From RBG-16-66-20 sp052386675 (lineage in GTDB: Bacteria > Pseudomonadota > Gammaproteobacteria > Burkholderiales > SG8-39), in assembly GCA_052386675.1 (NCBI GenBank), contig JBQTJX010000038.1:1-64000 (forward strand): a DNA stretch of 64,000 bases. The letters run 5' to 3'. Positions within the stretch are counted from its first letter, which is position 1, and every line of letters begins with the position of its first letter. A program made the position numbers and the translations under genes. Under the pieces are notes generated by a model that saw nothing but the letters and a program-made list of their open reading frames with translations, did not search any database and was not told the origin of the DNA. Positions 16,666-25,287 of the stretch are shown here, piece after piece.

Positions 16666-17928
16666 TTGGTCTCCGAAGCCCTGCCGCCGGGCCTACTCGC
16701 CGGCCTCCTCGTCGCCCTCGGTGGCGGCCTGCTGATCGGTATCGAGCGCGAGCGGCGCAAGGGCGCCACGGCGCACCGCGCGCTAGCCGGCGTGCGCACT
16801 TTCACCCTCGCCTCGGTCTGCGGCGCACTGGCGCAGGGCCTGGGCCAGCCCTGGCTGGTGGTCGCCGGCGCCATGCTGGTCCTGGCGCTGGTCGCGATTG
16901 GCTACTGGCGCGACCGCTCACGCGATCCCGGGGTCACCACCGAGATCGCCCTGTTCGTCACCTACCTGCTGGGCGTGGCGGCGATCTCGCAACCCGCGCT
17001 CGCCGCGGCCGGTGCAGTCGTCGTCGCCGCGCTGCTCGCGGCGCGCAACCGCTTGCATCGTTTCGCCACCGAGGTCCTGACCGCGGGCGAAATGCGCGAC
17101 GCGCTGATCCTCGCCGGCGCCGCGCTGGTGCTGCTGCCGCTGCTGCCCGACCGCCCGCAGGCCTGGCTGGGCGGACTGGATCCGCAGCGTGTCTGGGCGC
17201 TGGCGGTGCTCATCATGGCGCTGCAGGGCGCCGGCTACATCGCGCAGCGCTGGATGGGTGCGCACCGCGGATTGGCGCTCGCGAGCCTCGCTTCCGGGTT
17301 CGCTTCGAGCACCGCCGTCATCGGGGCGCTGGGCCTGAAGCTGCGCGGCGGCCACGGCAACCTCGAGGCCAGCGTCGCCGCCGCTTTGTACTCATCCATG
17401 GCCACGTTCATCCAGTCGGCAATCCTGGCCGCGGCGGTGCATTGGCCCGCGCTTGCCTTCCTTGGCCCGTCGCTGGTCGCCGGCCTGGCCGCGACCGCGC
17501 TGGCCGGCAGCGTCTTCTTCCTTCGCACGCATGACGGCGGCAAGCTCGCCTCGCGCGAGGGCCGCGCCTTCAGCCCGTGGCAGGCGATCGGCTTCGCCCT
17601 GGCGCTGGCGGTGCTGGGTGCGCTGGCCGGCTTTGTCAATGAACGCTACGGCTCCGGCGCGGTGCAGGCGGGCGCCGCGCTGGCGGGGTTCGGCGACGCG
17701 CACGCAGCCGGCGCCTCGGCGCTGGCGCTGGTCGCTGACGGCCGGCTGGATACCGCCGCCGCGGTCATGGCCTGCCTGCTCGCGATCTCGACCAACACCG
17801 CGAGCAAGATTGCGGTGGCCTTCGCCACCGGCGGTGCGCGCTACGGATTGCGGGTCGGCGCCGGCCTGCTGCTGGCGCTGGCGGCGATGTGGGCCGGACA
17901 GGCATGGCCCGGGAACGGCGCAATGTAA
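16666..17928 (+). CDS. MgtC/SapB-family membrane protein with DUF4010 domain
   Basis: A 420-residue polytopic protein. The N-terminal part has the MgtC/SapB signature (GGLLIGIERERRKG followed by AGVRTFTLAS), and the remaining two thirds match the DUF4010 layout with about 10 helices and STNTASKIAVAFATGG near the end. The function is unknown; MgtC proteins modulate ATP synthase or Mg-related stress. The start is a TTG at 16666, the only start-like codon near the beginning of homology, 7 bases after the kinase stop and in the same frame. Its last codon and TAA stop lie inside the palindrome at 17923-17942. Confidence 0.85.
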   Translation: MVSEALPPGLLAGLLVALGGGLLIGIERERRKGATAHRALAGVRTFTLASVCGALAQGLGQPWLVVAGAMLVLALVAIGYWRDRSRDPGVTTEIALFVTYLLGVAAISQPALAAAGAVVVAALLAARNRLHRFATEVLTAGEMRDALILAGAALVLLPLLPDRPQAWLGGLDPQRVWALAVLIMALQGAGYIAQRWMGAHRGLALASLASGFASSTAVIGALGLKLRGGHGNLEASVAAALYSSMATFIQSAILAAAVHWPALAFLGPSLVAGLAATALAGSVFFLRTHDGGKLASREGRAFSPWQAIGFALALAVLGALAGFVNERYGSGAVQAGAALAGFGDAHAAGASALALVADGRLDTAAAVMACLLAISTNTASKIAVAFATGGARYGLRVGAGLLLALAAMWAGQAWPGNGAM

Positions 17929-17942
17929 CCGATCGGTTACAT
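17923..17942. repeat. 20-bp perfect palindrome, copy 1
   Basis: ATGTAACCGATCGGTTACAT is perfectly palindromic and identical to the copy at 26587-26606. It lies between two converging genes and contains the last codon and stop of the MgtC-family gene. As RNA it would form an 8-bp hairpin with a GAUC loop, so a bidirectional terminator is the most likely role. Confidence 0.8.
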
Positions 17943-17972
17943 CTGGAAGGCCCGCGGCACCAGCCCGCAGGT

Positions 17973-19292
17973 CTAGGCCGCACCCAGTGTGTAGCTCTGC
18001 TCGGGCCGCGGGAAGCCCTTCAGCGCGAGCGACATCCCGGGCGTGAGCTCCCGGACCAGCGCCGAGGCCTCCACCAGCCGGCGCGTGCGCTCGGCCACCA
18101 GCACCTCGCCATGCGCCGCCTCCGAGCACAGGCGCGAGGCGAGGTTCACCGCCGCGCCGACCGCGGTGTACTCCAGGCGCGAGGCGCCGCCGATGACGCC
18201 GACGGTCACCTTGCCGCTGGCCACCGCAACGCCCATGCCGAGGCGCAGTTCGGCGTCGGACCAGCGATCGGTGACCTCGCGGCCGGCCGTGCGCAGGCGC
18301 TTGGCGAGGTCCAGCGCGCGCGCGGCGTGATCCTCGAATGCAATCGGCGCGCCCACCAGGATCAGCACGCCGTCGCCAGCCTGGTCCTTGATGGTGCCGC
18401 CAACCGCGGCAGCCGCCGCGCCCACCGCGTCGTAATACTCGCGCAGAATCTTGATCACCCGCTCGGGCGGCGTCGCCGACGAGAACGCGGTGAAGCCGCG
18501 CAGGTCGCAGACCACGACCGAGAGCTCGAGCGTCTGCTCGTCAGTGGCGCTCTTCAGGCCGCGGCGCGCCACCAGCTGCGCCACCTGAGGCGACAGGAAG
18601 CGCGACATGAACTGGGCGCGCTGGCCCTGGATGACGTGGTATTGCACGGCGCCGATGAGAAAGATGAGCAGGCCGACCGCCATGGAAACCGGCGCGAGCG
18701 TGTTGGGCAGCACCATCCCCGAGGCCATGAACGGCGCAGCGACCGCGAACGCGATCAGGCGCAGGGACTCGGCGCGGTCCGGCCGCCGGCGCAGCATGAG
18801 CAGGCCGGAGAACAGTCCCAGCGCGAGCGACAGAGTGAGCGGCAGCGCGAACAGCCACAACTCCGGCGTGCCGCGCTCGAAAGCCTCGCGGAAGCCGGCA
18901 TTGAGAAACTTGGTCGCCCGCTCCACCGGAAACGCGATCGAGGCGGCAAGGTAGAACAGCGTCAATCCCTGCGCGACGCGCAGCAGCTTGTCCGGCCCCG
19001 AGGTCTTCAGGCCGGCGGCGGGAACGGTCCGGCGCACCCGCAGGATCCACTCATAGGCGAAGAAGAACGCCATCGACTCGGGAATGGCGAGCAACCCGTC
19101 CCAGGCCGCGATCTCGCCGCGGAAATGCCTCGGGTACGAGATCTGGGATCCGATGCCGATGGCGATGCCGATCGAGACCAGGAACAGCGCCAGCGCGCGG
19201 CTGGTGGGCGAATTGCGGTCGGCGATGATGAAGGCAAGCGCCATCCCCATCGCCAGCAGCGAGGTGATGATGTGCGGGGTGGTGTCGATCAT
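17973..19292 (-). CDS. Membrane-bound class III adenylate/guanylate cyclase
   Basis: A 439-residue protein with about seven hydrophobic segments in residues 5-225, then a class III cyclase domain (about 255-410). The first metal Asp (VVCDLRGFT) and the second (QAGDGVLIL) are present, as are the transition-state residues in VNLASRL. The base-recognition positions are odd: where most adenylate cyclases have Lys just before the second Asp motif, this has IKDQAGD with Lys shifted, and the usual GD before VN is GA. The nucleotide it uses is therefore uncertain. The diiron and PAS-GGDEF-EAL genes lie upstream on the same strand, separated by the hairpin repeat at 19324. Confidence 0.87.
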   Translation of the reverse strand: MIDTTPHIITSLLAMGMALAFIIADRNSPTSRALALFLVSIGIAIGIGSQISYPRHFRGEIAAWDGLLAIPESMAFFFAYEWILRVRRTVPAAGLKTSGPDKLLRVAQGLTLFYLAASIAFPVERATKFLNAGFREAFERGTPELWLFALPLTLSLALGLFSGLLMLRRRPDRAESLRLIAFAVAAPFMASGMVLPNTLAPVSMAVGLLIFLIGAVQYHVIQGQRAQFMSRFLSPQVAQLVARRGLKSATDEQTLELSVVVCDLRGFTAFSSATPPERVIKILREYYDAVGAAAAAVGGTIKDQAGDGVLILVGAPIAFEDHAARALDLAKRLRTAGREVTDRWSDAELRLGMGVAVASGKVTVGVIGGASRLEYTAVGAAVNLASRLCSEAAHGEVLVAERTRRLVEASALVRELTPGMSLALKGFPRPEQSYTLGAA

Positions 19293-19323
19293 GGGCGTGA
19301 CAGAACTCCAGCGACCGGAAATC

Positions 19324-19379
19324 AGGGACGGACCCCGAGTTCCGCCGCGGCGCCGCAGCGGAAATCGTGGTCCGTCCCT
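19324..19379. repeat. 56-bp intergenic inverted repeat (REP-like stem-loop)
   Basis: Two 22-base arms (19324-19345 and 19358-19379) pair with two mismatches around a 12-base GC-rich loop. The outer 11 bases are AGGGACGGACC and its exact complement. The right arm includes the first two bases (read on plus) of the CTA stop of the diiron gene. Such GGACGGACC hairpins resemble repetitive extragenic elements. No second copy is in the window. Confidence 0.7.
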
Positions 19380-20445
19380 ATTTACCGGGCTTGGGGAAGC
19401 CGTCGCGCATCTGGCGGTCGAAGTCCTCGGCAACGCGGGCGTCGTTGTCGAGCATTTCCTGGGCGTCGGTGTTCTCGTAGCGGATTCCGCCCAGTTCGGT
19501 GTACGCCGCGCGCACGCGCTCGCTCCACAGGCCGATGTCGCGCACCGTGGGCACGATGCGCGAGAACAGGCGCTTGCGGAAGCGGATCTGCCCTTCCGCG
19601 GCATCCACCACCGGCAGCACGTCCTTCGGGTCGTAGCCCAGCTGCTCCCACATCTCGGGCGAATTGAAGCGGTCGCGCAGGTGCCGGCTGCCCTCGATCA
19701 CGAACTCCTCGCGCTCGCGGCGCTCGACGTCCGTCAGCTGCGGGTAATAGGCGCGCAGGGCCAGGCGCCCGAAGGCGACATGGCGCGCCTCGTCCTGCAT
19801 GACGTAGGCGTTCACCGCCTGGCACAGCGGGTTTTTCGAATAGTCGCGGATGCGCTGGAAGGCCACCAGCGCGAGGCCCTCGATCAGCACCTGCATGCCG
19901 AGGTAGGTGAAGTCCCAGCGCGGGTCGTTCAGCGCCTGCTCCAGCAGCGTCCTGAGCGGCTTCGAGATCGGATAGGCGAAGCGGAACTTCTCCACCAGCA
20001 GCCGCCGGTAGGCTTCCACGTGCCGCGCCTCGTCCATGACCTGGGTGGCGGCGTAGAACTTGGACTCCAGCTGCGGCGCGTCCTTGACGATGCGCGCCGC
20101 GCACACCAGCGCGCCCTGCTCGCCGTGCAGGAACTGCGACAGGTTGAACACCTGGCTGTGGTAGCGCAGGTCCGAGCGCTGGCGCTCCGAGAGCTTCTTC
20201 CACAGGTCGGTGCCGTAGAGCGGCAGCACCGACTCCTCCATCTGCATCGGGTCGTCCGGATCCACTTCGAGCGACCAGTCGATGCGCGTCTCCGCGTCCC
20301 ACTGCTGCTGCTTGCCCTTGGAATACAGCTGCAATAGCTCGGTGGAGCGCGCGTCGTAGTCCCAGGTGAAGGCGACTTCGCCCGAGGCAGGGATGCGCCA
20401 CTGCGTCTGCTCGACCGGCATCACGTAGCGGAATTCGACGCTCAT
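19378..20445 (-). CDS. Ferritin-like diiron protein (AurF/R2-like oxygenase)
   Basis: A 355-residue soluble protein with a full set of carboxylate-bridged diiron ligands in four-helix order: E109 (LHGEQG), E139 and H142 (DEARH), E189 (VLIEGL), E219 and H222 (DEARH). The double DEARH motif and length suit AurF-like N-oxygenases or ferritin-like diiron oxidases more than true ferritins. The substrate is not evident. It overlaps the end of the PAS-GGDEF-EAL gene (ATGA), so it is translationally coupled to it. Its stop codon lies in the intergenic hairpin repeat. Confidence 0.85.
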   Translation of the reverse strand: MSVEFRYVMPVEQTQWRIPASGEVAFTWDYDARSTELLQLYSKGKQQQWDAETRIDWSLEVDPDDPMQMEESVLPLYGTDLWKKLSERQRSDLRYHSQVFNLSQFLHGEQGALVCAARIVKDAPQLESKFYAATQVMDEARHVEAYRRLLVEKFRFAYPISKPLRTLLEQALNDPRWDFTYLGMQVLIEGLALVAFQRIRDYSKNPLCQAVNAYVMQDEARHVAFGRLALRAYYPQLTDVERREREEFVIEGSRHLRDRFNSPEMWEQLGYDPKDVLPVVDAAEGQIRFRKRLFSRIVPTVRDIGLWSERVRAAYTELGGIRYENTDAQEMLDNDARVAEDFDRQMRDGFPKPGK

Positions 20446-23423
20446 CGCCTCGCCTCCGCCCGCATCCGGCCGGCCTCGCGCGCCAGGCGCTCGAAGGCCG
20501 GCGCCTCAAGCGGCAGGCCGGCGAAATGGCCCTGCCATTCATCGCAGCCCAGCGACAGCAGGCGCGAGAGCTGCGCTTCGGTCTCCACGCCCTCGGCCGC
20601 GACGTGCAAGCCCAGGCCCCTGGCCATCGCGACCATGGTCTTCACCAGCATGGCATCGTCCGCATTGACCGCCAGCTCGCGCAGGAAGGACTGGTCGATC
20701 TTCAACTTGTCGATCGGCAGCTGGCGCAGGTAGGCCAGGCTCGAGTAGCCGGTGCCGAAGTCGTCGATCGCCACCCGCACGCCCAGGGCGCCGATGCGCT
20801 TGAGGGTTTCGACGTTCTCTACCAGGTGAGGCATCAGCACGCGCTCGGTCACTTCGAGTTCCAGGCACTCACCGCTGACGCCGTGCACCGCCAGCGCCTG
20901 CTCCAGGCGCGCGATATAGGCTTCGCCCTGCGCTAGTTCACTCGCCGAGACATTCAGCGCGAACCACAGCTGCCCGAGTCCCGCGCGCCGCCAGGCTCCG
21001 ACCTGCGACAGGGCATGCTCCAGGGTCCACTCGCCCAGGGCGCCGATCAAGCCGCTTTCCTCGGCCACTTCGATGAAGCGGTCCGGCGCGATCAGCCCTT
21101 CACGGGGGTGCTGCCAGCGCAGCAGCGCCTCGGCGCCCACAAGGGTGCTCCCCCGCCCGCCGCTGCGCCCCATCACCGGCTGCCAGCGCAGCTGCAGCTC
21201 GCCTCTGGACAATGCGTGGCGCAAGTCATTTTCCATCGCCAGGCGCTCGGCGGCGCGTGCATTGAGCGCCGGGGAGCAGAAGCTGAAACCGCCGCGCCGG
21301 TGCGTCTTGGTGTCGTGCATCGCCGCATCGGCGTTCTTCATCAGTTCCGGGAAATCGCGCCCGTCCTCCGGGTAGACGCTGATGCCGATGGAGGCGGCCA
21401 CCGCCAGGGTGCGGCCCTCGACGGTGAAGGGCCGCGCCAGGATGCCCTGGATGCGCTGGGCCACCACCGCGGCGTCCTGCGAGCTCTTCAACCGGTTCCA
21501 CAGCAGCACGAACTCGTCCTCGCCCACGCGCGCCAGGGTGTCGTCGCGCCGCAGCGTCGCCGCAAGCCGCTCGGCCACCGCGCGCAGCAGCGCATCGCCC
21601 GCCGAATGGCCGAGGGAATCGTTGACCAGCTTGAAGCGGTCGAGGTCGATCACCAGCAGCGCCAGGCTGCCGCGCTCGCGCGCCGCAGCGAGCACCGCCT
21701 GCCCGGCGCGGTCGACCAGCAACTGCCGGTTGGGCAGGCCCGTCAGCGCGTCGCGGTTGGCGAGGTACTGGATTCGCTCCTCGGCCTGCTTGCGCGCCGT
21801 GATGTCGGCGCCGGTGCCGCGGAAGCCGGCGAAGTTTCCGGCCGCATCCAGCACCGGCACGCCGGTCACCGACTGCCAGATGACGCGTCCGGCCTTGGTG
21901 AGCGAGCGCAGCTCGTGTTCACGGAACGGCTCCGGCCGCGCGGCACGCTGCGCGAACCAACCCTCCAGCGCCCGCGCCTGGTCAAGCGGCATGAACTCGC
22001 GCGGCGTGCGCCCGAGCATCTCGTGGCGCAGATGGCCCAGCACCGACTCGACCCGCTCCGAGAGGTAGGTGTAGCGCCAGGCCGCGTCTGTCTCCCAGAC
22101 GTATTCACCGGAGGCCTCGACGACGTCGCGAAAGCGCCGCTCGCGCTCGGCCAGCGCCGCGCGGTGGCGCCGTTGCTCGGTGACGTCGCGCAGCACCGAC
22201 TGCACCACCAGGCGCCCGCGCTCCAGGTAGGAGACGCCGGCCATCTCCACCACCATCTCGCTGCCGTCCAGGCGGCGCAGGCGCCGCTCCTCGAAGGCGG
22301 TGCTTCCCGGACCGGCTTCCAGGTAGTCGCGCCGCTCGCGCGACCGTGCCCGTTCGTCGGGATGGACCCGCTCGCCCATGCCGGTGCCGAGCAGCCTTGC
22401 CGGCGTCCCCGCGCCCAGCAGTTTCACCGCCGCGGGATTGGCATACTCGACGATGCCGCCGGAGGTGACCACGATGCCGTCGGGCGCGAGCTCGATCAGC
22501 GAGCGGTAGCGTTCCTCGGCGTCGCCCATCGCTTGTTCGGCGCGCTTGCGCGCCGTGATGTCCAGGTTGGTGCCGATCATGCGCAGCGCGCGCCCGCTGG
22601 AGGGGTCGCGCTGCGCAACCTTGCCCCTGGAAAGAACCCAGATCCATTCGCCGGCCTCGGTGCGCACGCGGTGCTCCACCGCGTACTCCTCGCGCTCGCC
22701 CTTCATGGTGGCGTAGGCGGTGTCGCGGATCGCGGCGAAATCATCGCGGTGCACCAGGCCGGCGAGTTCCTCCACTTCCACCTGGGTCGCCGCCTGCGGG
22801 CGGCCGAGCAGCCGCGCCCAGCCCTCGCTCAGGTAGATCCGCCCGCTGCGCAGGTCGAAGTCCCACAGGCTCGCGCCGGAGCCATCGAGCGCCAGCTCCA
22901 GCCGCTCCTTGGCGAGGCCGAGGGCGATCTCGGCGCGGCGCCGCTCGGTGATGTCGCGCCCTACGCCGCGGAAACCGAGGAAGCGACCTGCGCCGTCGTG
23001 CCGCGGCCGTCCCAGAACGGTGTGGATGCGGGGCCCGCCGGCCGTCTGCGGGTTGATGATCTCGAAATCAAAGAACGGCAGCCGGGCGTCCACCTGGTGC
23101 AGCCTTTCGAGGTGGTCGACCAGTGCCTGGGGCTCGATCGCGAGACCGGGGACTTCCCACAGCTTGCGGCCATAGACCAGCGCATCGCCGAACAGGGCGG
23201 CCACCGCGGGCCCTCCGCTCATCCAGGAGATGCGGTAGTCGGCGTCGGTCTCCCAGAACCAGTCGGCCGAGAGCGAGGTCAGGTGCCGGAAGCGCTCCTC
23301 GCTTGCCTTCAGCGCCCGCGTCGCCTCGCGGTCGCGCCGGCGCGCGCTGAACCAGACGCCGAACAGCGTCAGCGCGCCGGCGCCGAACAGCGCCGCCTCG
23401 AGCAGTGGTTCGGCCGGGTGCAT
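20442..23423 (-). CDS. PAS-PAS-PAS-PAS-GGDEF-EAL cyclic-di-GMP protein
   Basis: A 993-residue protein with one N-terminal membrane helix (about 8-26), about four PAS/PAC modules (roughly 40-165, 165-295, 300-415, 420-550), then GGDEF and EAL domains. The GGDEF signature is GEDEF (634-638), with the second Gly changed to Glu, so cyclase activity is doubtful. The EAL half is intact: EALLRW, the NVSASEL and LEVTERVL segments, DDFGTGYSSL and KIDQSF. It is therefore most likely a phosphodiesterase whose GGDEF part may be regulatory. The PAS repeats should sense small ligands or redox state. It starts 2 bases after the TAG of the GspE-type gene. Confidence 0.93.
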   Translation of the reverse strand: MHPAEPLLEAALFGAGALTLFGVWFSARRRDREATRALKASEERFRHLTSLSADWFWETDADYRISWMSGGPAVAALFGDALVYGRKLWEVPGLAIEPQALVDHLERLHQVDARLPFFDFEIINPQTAGGPRIHTVLGRPRHDGAGRFLGFRGVGRDITERRRAEIALGLAKERLELALDGSGASLWDFDLRSGRIYLSEGWARLLGRPQAATQVEVEELAGLVHRDDFAAIRDTAYATMKGEREEYAVEHRVRTEAGEWIWVLSRGKVAQRDPSSGRALRMIGTNLDITARKRAEQAMGDAEERYRSLIELAPDGIVVTSGGIVEYANPAAVKLLGAGTPARLLGTGMGERVHPDERARSRERRDYLEAGPGSTAFEERRLRRLDGSEMVVEMAGVSYLERGRLVVQSVLRDVTEQRRHRAALAERERRFRDVVEASGEYVWETDAAWRYTYLSERVESVLGHLRHEMLGRTPREFMPLDQARALEGWFAQRAARPEPFREHELRSLTKAGRVIWQSVTGVPVLDAAGNFAGFRGTGADITARKQAEERIQYLANRDALTGLPNRQLLVDRAGQAVLAAARERGSLALLVIDLDRFKLVNDSLGHSAGDALLRAVAERLAATLRRDDTLARVGEDEFVLLWNRLKSSQDAAVVAQRIQGILARPFTVEGRTLAVAASIGISVYPEDGRDFPELMKNADAAMHDTKTHRRGGFSFCSPALNARAAERLAMENDLRHALSRGELQLRWQPVMGRSGGRGSTLVGAEALLRWQHPREGLIAPDRFIEVAEESGLIGALGEWTLEHALSQVGAWRRAGLGQLWFALNVSASELAQGEAYIARLEQALAVHGVSGECLELEVTERVLMPHLVENVETLKRIGALGVRVAIDDFGTGYSSLAYLRQLPIDKLKIDQSFLRELAVNADDAMLVKTMVAMARGLGLHVAAEGVETEAQLSRLLSLGCDEWQGHFAGLPLEAPAFERLAREAGRMRAEARR

Positions 23424-23425
23424 CG

Positions 23426-25231
23426 CTAGCCGCCGGCGGCGGGATCGCCCACGGGCGGGGCGACCTTCAGCACCTCGTCCATGGTGGTCTGGCCCGCGGC
23501 CACCTTCATCGCGCCGCTGATGCGCAGCGCCTTCATGCCTTCCTTGTAGGCGCGCTCACGCACCAGCGCGAGGTCGGCGCCGCCGCCGACGACCTGGCGG
23601 ATGCCCGGGGTGCACAGCAGCGTCTCGTAGATGCCGACCCGCCCGCTGAACCCGGTCATGCGGCACTCCAGGCAGCCAACAGGCTTGTAGACCGCCGCCG
23701 GACGGCTCGATTTCCAGGGCGCGACCATGGCATCCCACTTCGCCTCGTCCTCGCCGCGGTTCAGCTCCACCTTCTGCTTGCAGTGCGCGCACAGCGTCCT
23801 GACCAGGCGCTGGGCCATGATTCCGTTCAGCGTCGCATTCAACAGGTAAGGCGCGATGCCCAGCTCCAGCATCCGGGTGACCGCGCTGGGCGCGTCGTTG
23901 GTGTGCAGCGTGGAGAGCACCAGGTGGCCGGTGAGCGCGGCCTGCACCGCCATCTCGGCGGTTTCGAGATCCCGGATCTCGCCCACCATGATGATGTCGG
24001 GGTCCTGCCGCATCAGCGCGCGCAGGCCTTGGGCGAAGCCAAGGTCGATCGCCGTGGTGACCTGCATCTGGTTGAACGAGCCCTCCACCATCTCGATCGG
24101 ATCCTCGATGGTGCAGACGTTCACCTCGGGCGTGGCCAGCTGCTTCAGGGTCGAGTAGAGCGTCGTCGTCTTGCCCGAGCCGGTGGGGCCGGTGACCAGC
24201 ACGATGCCGTTCGGGCGCTCGGTCATGTCGTTCCAGCGCTTCTTGTCCTCCTCCGAGAATCCCAGTTCGCTGAAGTCGCGCACCAGCACCTCGGGATCGA
24301 AGATGCGCATCACCAGTTTTTCGCCGAACGCCGTCGGCAGGGTTGACAGGCGCAGTTCCACCTCGGCGCCATCCAGCGTCCGCGTCTTGATGCGGCCGTC
24401 CTGCGGCCGGCGCTTCTCCACCACGTCCATGCGGCCGAGGATCTTGATGCGGCTGGTCATCGCCGCCAGCACCGAGGCCGGGATCTGGTAGACCTGGTGC
24501 AGCACCCCGTCGATGCGGAAGCGCACGATGCCCAGTTCCCGCCGCGGCTCGATGTGGATGTCGCTCGCGCGCTGCTCGAAGGCGTAGCTCCAGAGCCAGT
24601 CCACCACGCGCACCACGTGCGCATCGTTGGCGTCCAGCTGCTTGTTGGAGGAGCCCAGCTCCACCAGCTGCTCGAAATTGGACAGCCCCGACAGGTTGCT
24701 CTGGCCGCGGTTGGCACCCTTGATCGACTTGGCGAGGTTGTAGAACTCGACCTGGAAGCGCTGGATGTCGGCCGGGTTGGCGATGACGCGCTTGATGCCC
24801 AGCTTGAGCATCCCCGCGAGCTCGTGCTCCCACTCGCGCAGGAAGGGCTCCGCGGTGGCAATGGTCGCTTCCTTGGTGTTCACCGCCACCGGCAGGATCT
24901 TGAAGCGCGTGGCATAGGCCGAGGACATCACCTCGGTGACCGCGGAGAAATTGACCTTGAGCGGGTCGACGTGCAGGTACTCCATGCCGACGCGCTTCGC
25001 CAGCCATTCGGTGAGCGGCTCGAGCGCGACGATCTTGTGCGGCGGCCTGGCGCCTTTCAGCTTCTGGTCGGCGATCACCTCCAGCGGATGCTGGCTGCCG
25101 CGGTAATAGCGGCGCTCCTTCTTCACCTGCTCGGCGGCGGCGGATTCCACCAGTCCGTCGGCGACCATCCAGTCGAGGACTTCGACGATGGTCAGGCGGC
25201 GGTCGGTCACCTTCGGTTCAGCGGCGGCCAT
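23426..25231 (-). CDS. GspE/PilB-type secretion or pilus assembly ATPase
   Basis: A 601-residue ATPase of type II secretion / type IV pilus systems. An N-terminal MshEN-like region (about 1-190) precedes the motor domain with Walker A GPTGSGKTTTLYST, the Asp box EDPIEM, Walker B MVGEIRDLETAEMA and the His box TGHLVLSTLHTNDAPSA. The zinc motif has two Cys pairs (CAHC, CLEC) about 50 residues apart. No other secretion gene is nearby, so the machine it serves is unknown; MshEN domains in such ATPases often bind cyclic-di-GMP, which would fit the EAL protein encoded next in the operon. Confidence 0.93.
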   Translation of the reverse strand: MAAAEPKVTDRRLTIVEVLDWMVADGLVESAAAEQVKKERRYYRGSQHPLEVIADQKLKGARPPHKIVALEPLTEWLAKRVGMEYLHVDPLKVNFSAVTEVMSSAYATRFKILPVAVNTKEATIATAEPFLREWEHELAGMLKLGIKRVIANPADIQRFQVEFYNLAKSIKGANRGQSNLSGLSNFEQLVELGSSNKQLDANDAHVVRVVDWLWSYAFEQRASDIHIEPRRELGIVRFRIDGVLHQVYQIPASVLAAMTSRIKILGRMDVVEKRRPQDGRIKTRTLDGAEVELRLSTLPTAFGEKLVMRIFDPEVLVRDFSELGFSEEDKKRWNDMTERPNGIVLVTGPTGSGKTTTLYSTLKQLATPEVNVCTIEDPIEMVEGSFNQMQVTTAIDLGFAQGLRALMRQDPDIIMVGEIRDLETAEMAVQAALTGHLVLSTLHTNDAPSAVTRMLELGIAPYLLNATLNGIMAQRLVRTLCAHCKQKVELNRGEDEAKWDAMVAPWKSSRPAAVYKPVGCLECRMTGFSGRVGIYETLLCTPGIRQVVGGGADLALVRERAYKEGMKALRISGAMKVAAGQTTMDEVLKVAPPVGDPAAGG

Positions 25232-25239
25232 GAGGGGCG

Positions 25240-25245
25240 ATTATG
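25240..25245 (-). promoter_or_regulatory. Putative -10 box of the GspE-type gene
   Basis: CATAAT on the minus strand ends 8 bases before the ATG at 25231. There is no Shine-Dalgarno sequence. Confidence 0.35.
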
Positions 25246-25275
25246 CCCTAGCAAGGCGGGGGTTCCCCCCCGGGA

Positions 25276-25281
25276 TAGAAT
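25276..25281 (+). promoter_or_regulatory. Putative -10 box of the UMF1-like gene (leaderless)
   Basis: TAGAAT ends exactly 6 bases before the ATG at 25288, with no Shine-Dalgarno sequence; the expected start of transcription is the A of the ATG. Confidence 0.5.
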
Positions 25282-25287
25282 CGCCCG

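Noticed and set aside
17923..17942. TetR-type operator (AACCGATCGGTT core)
   Set aside because: The symmetry fits such an operator, but both exact copies lie between converging gene ends, where a terminator is more likely.
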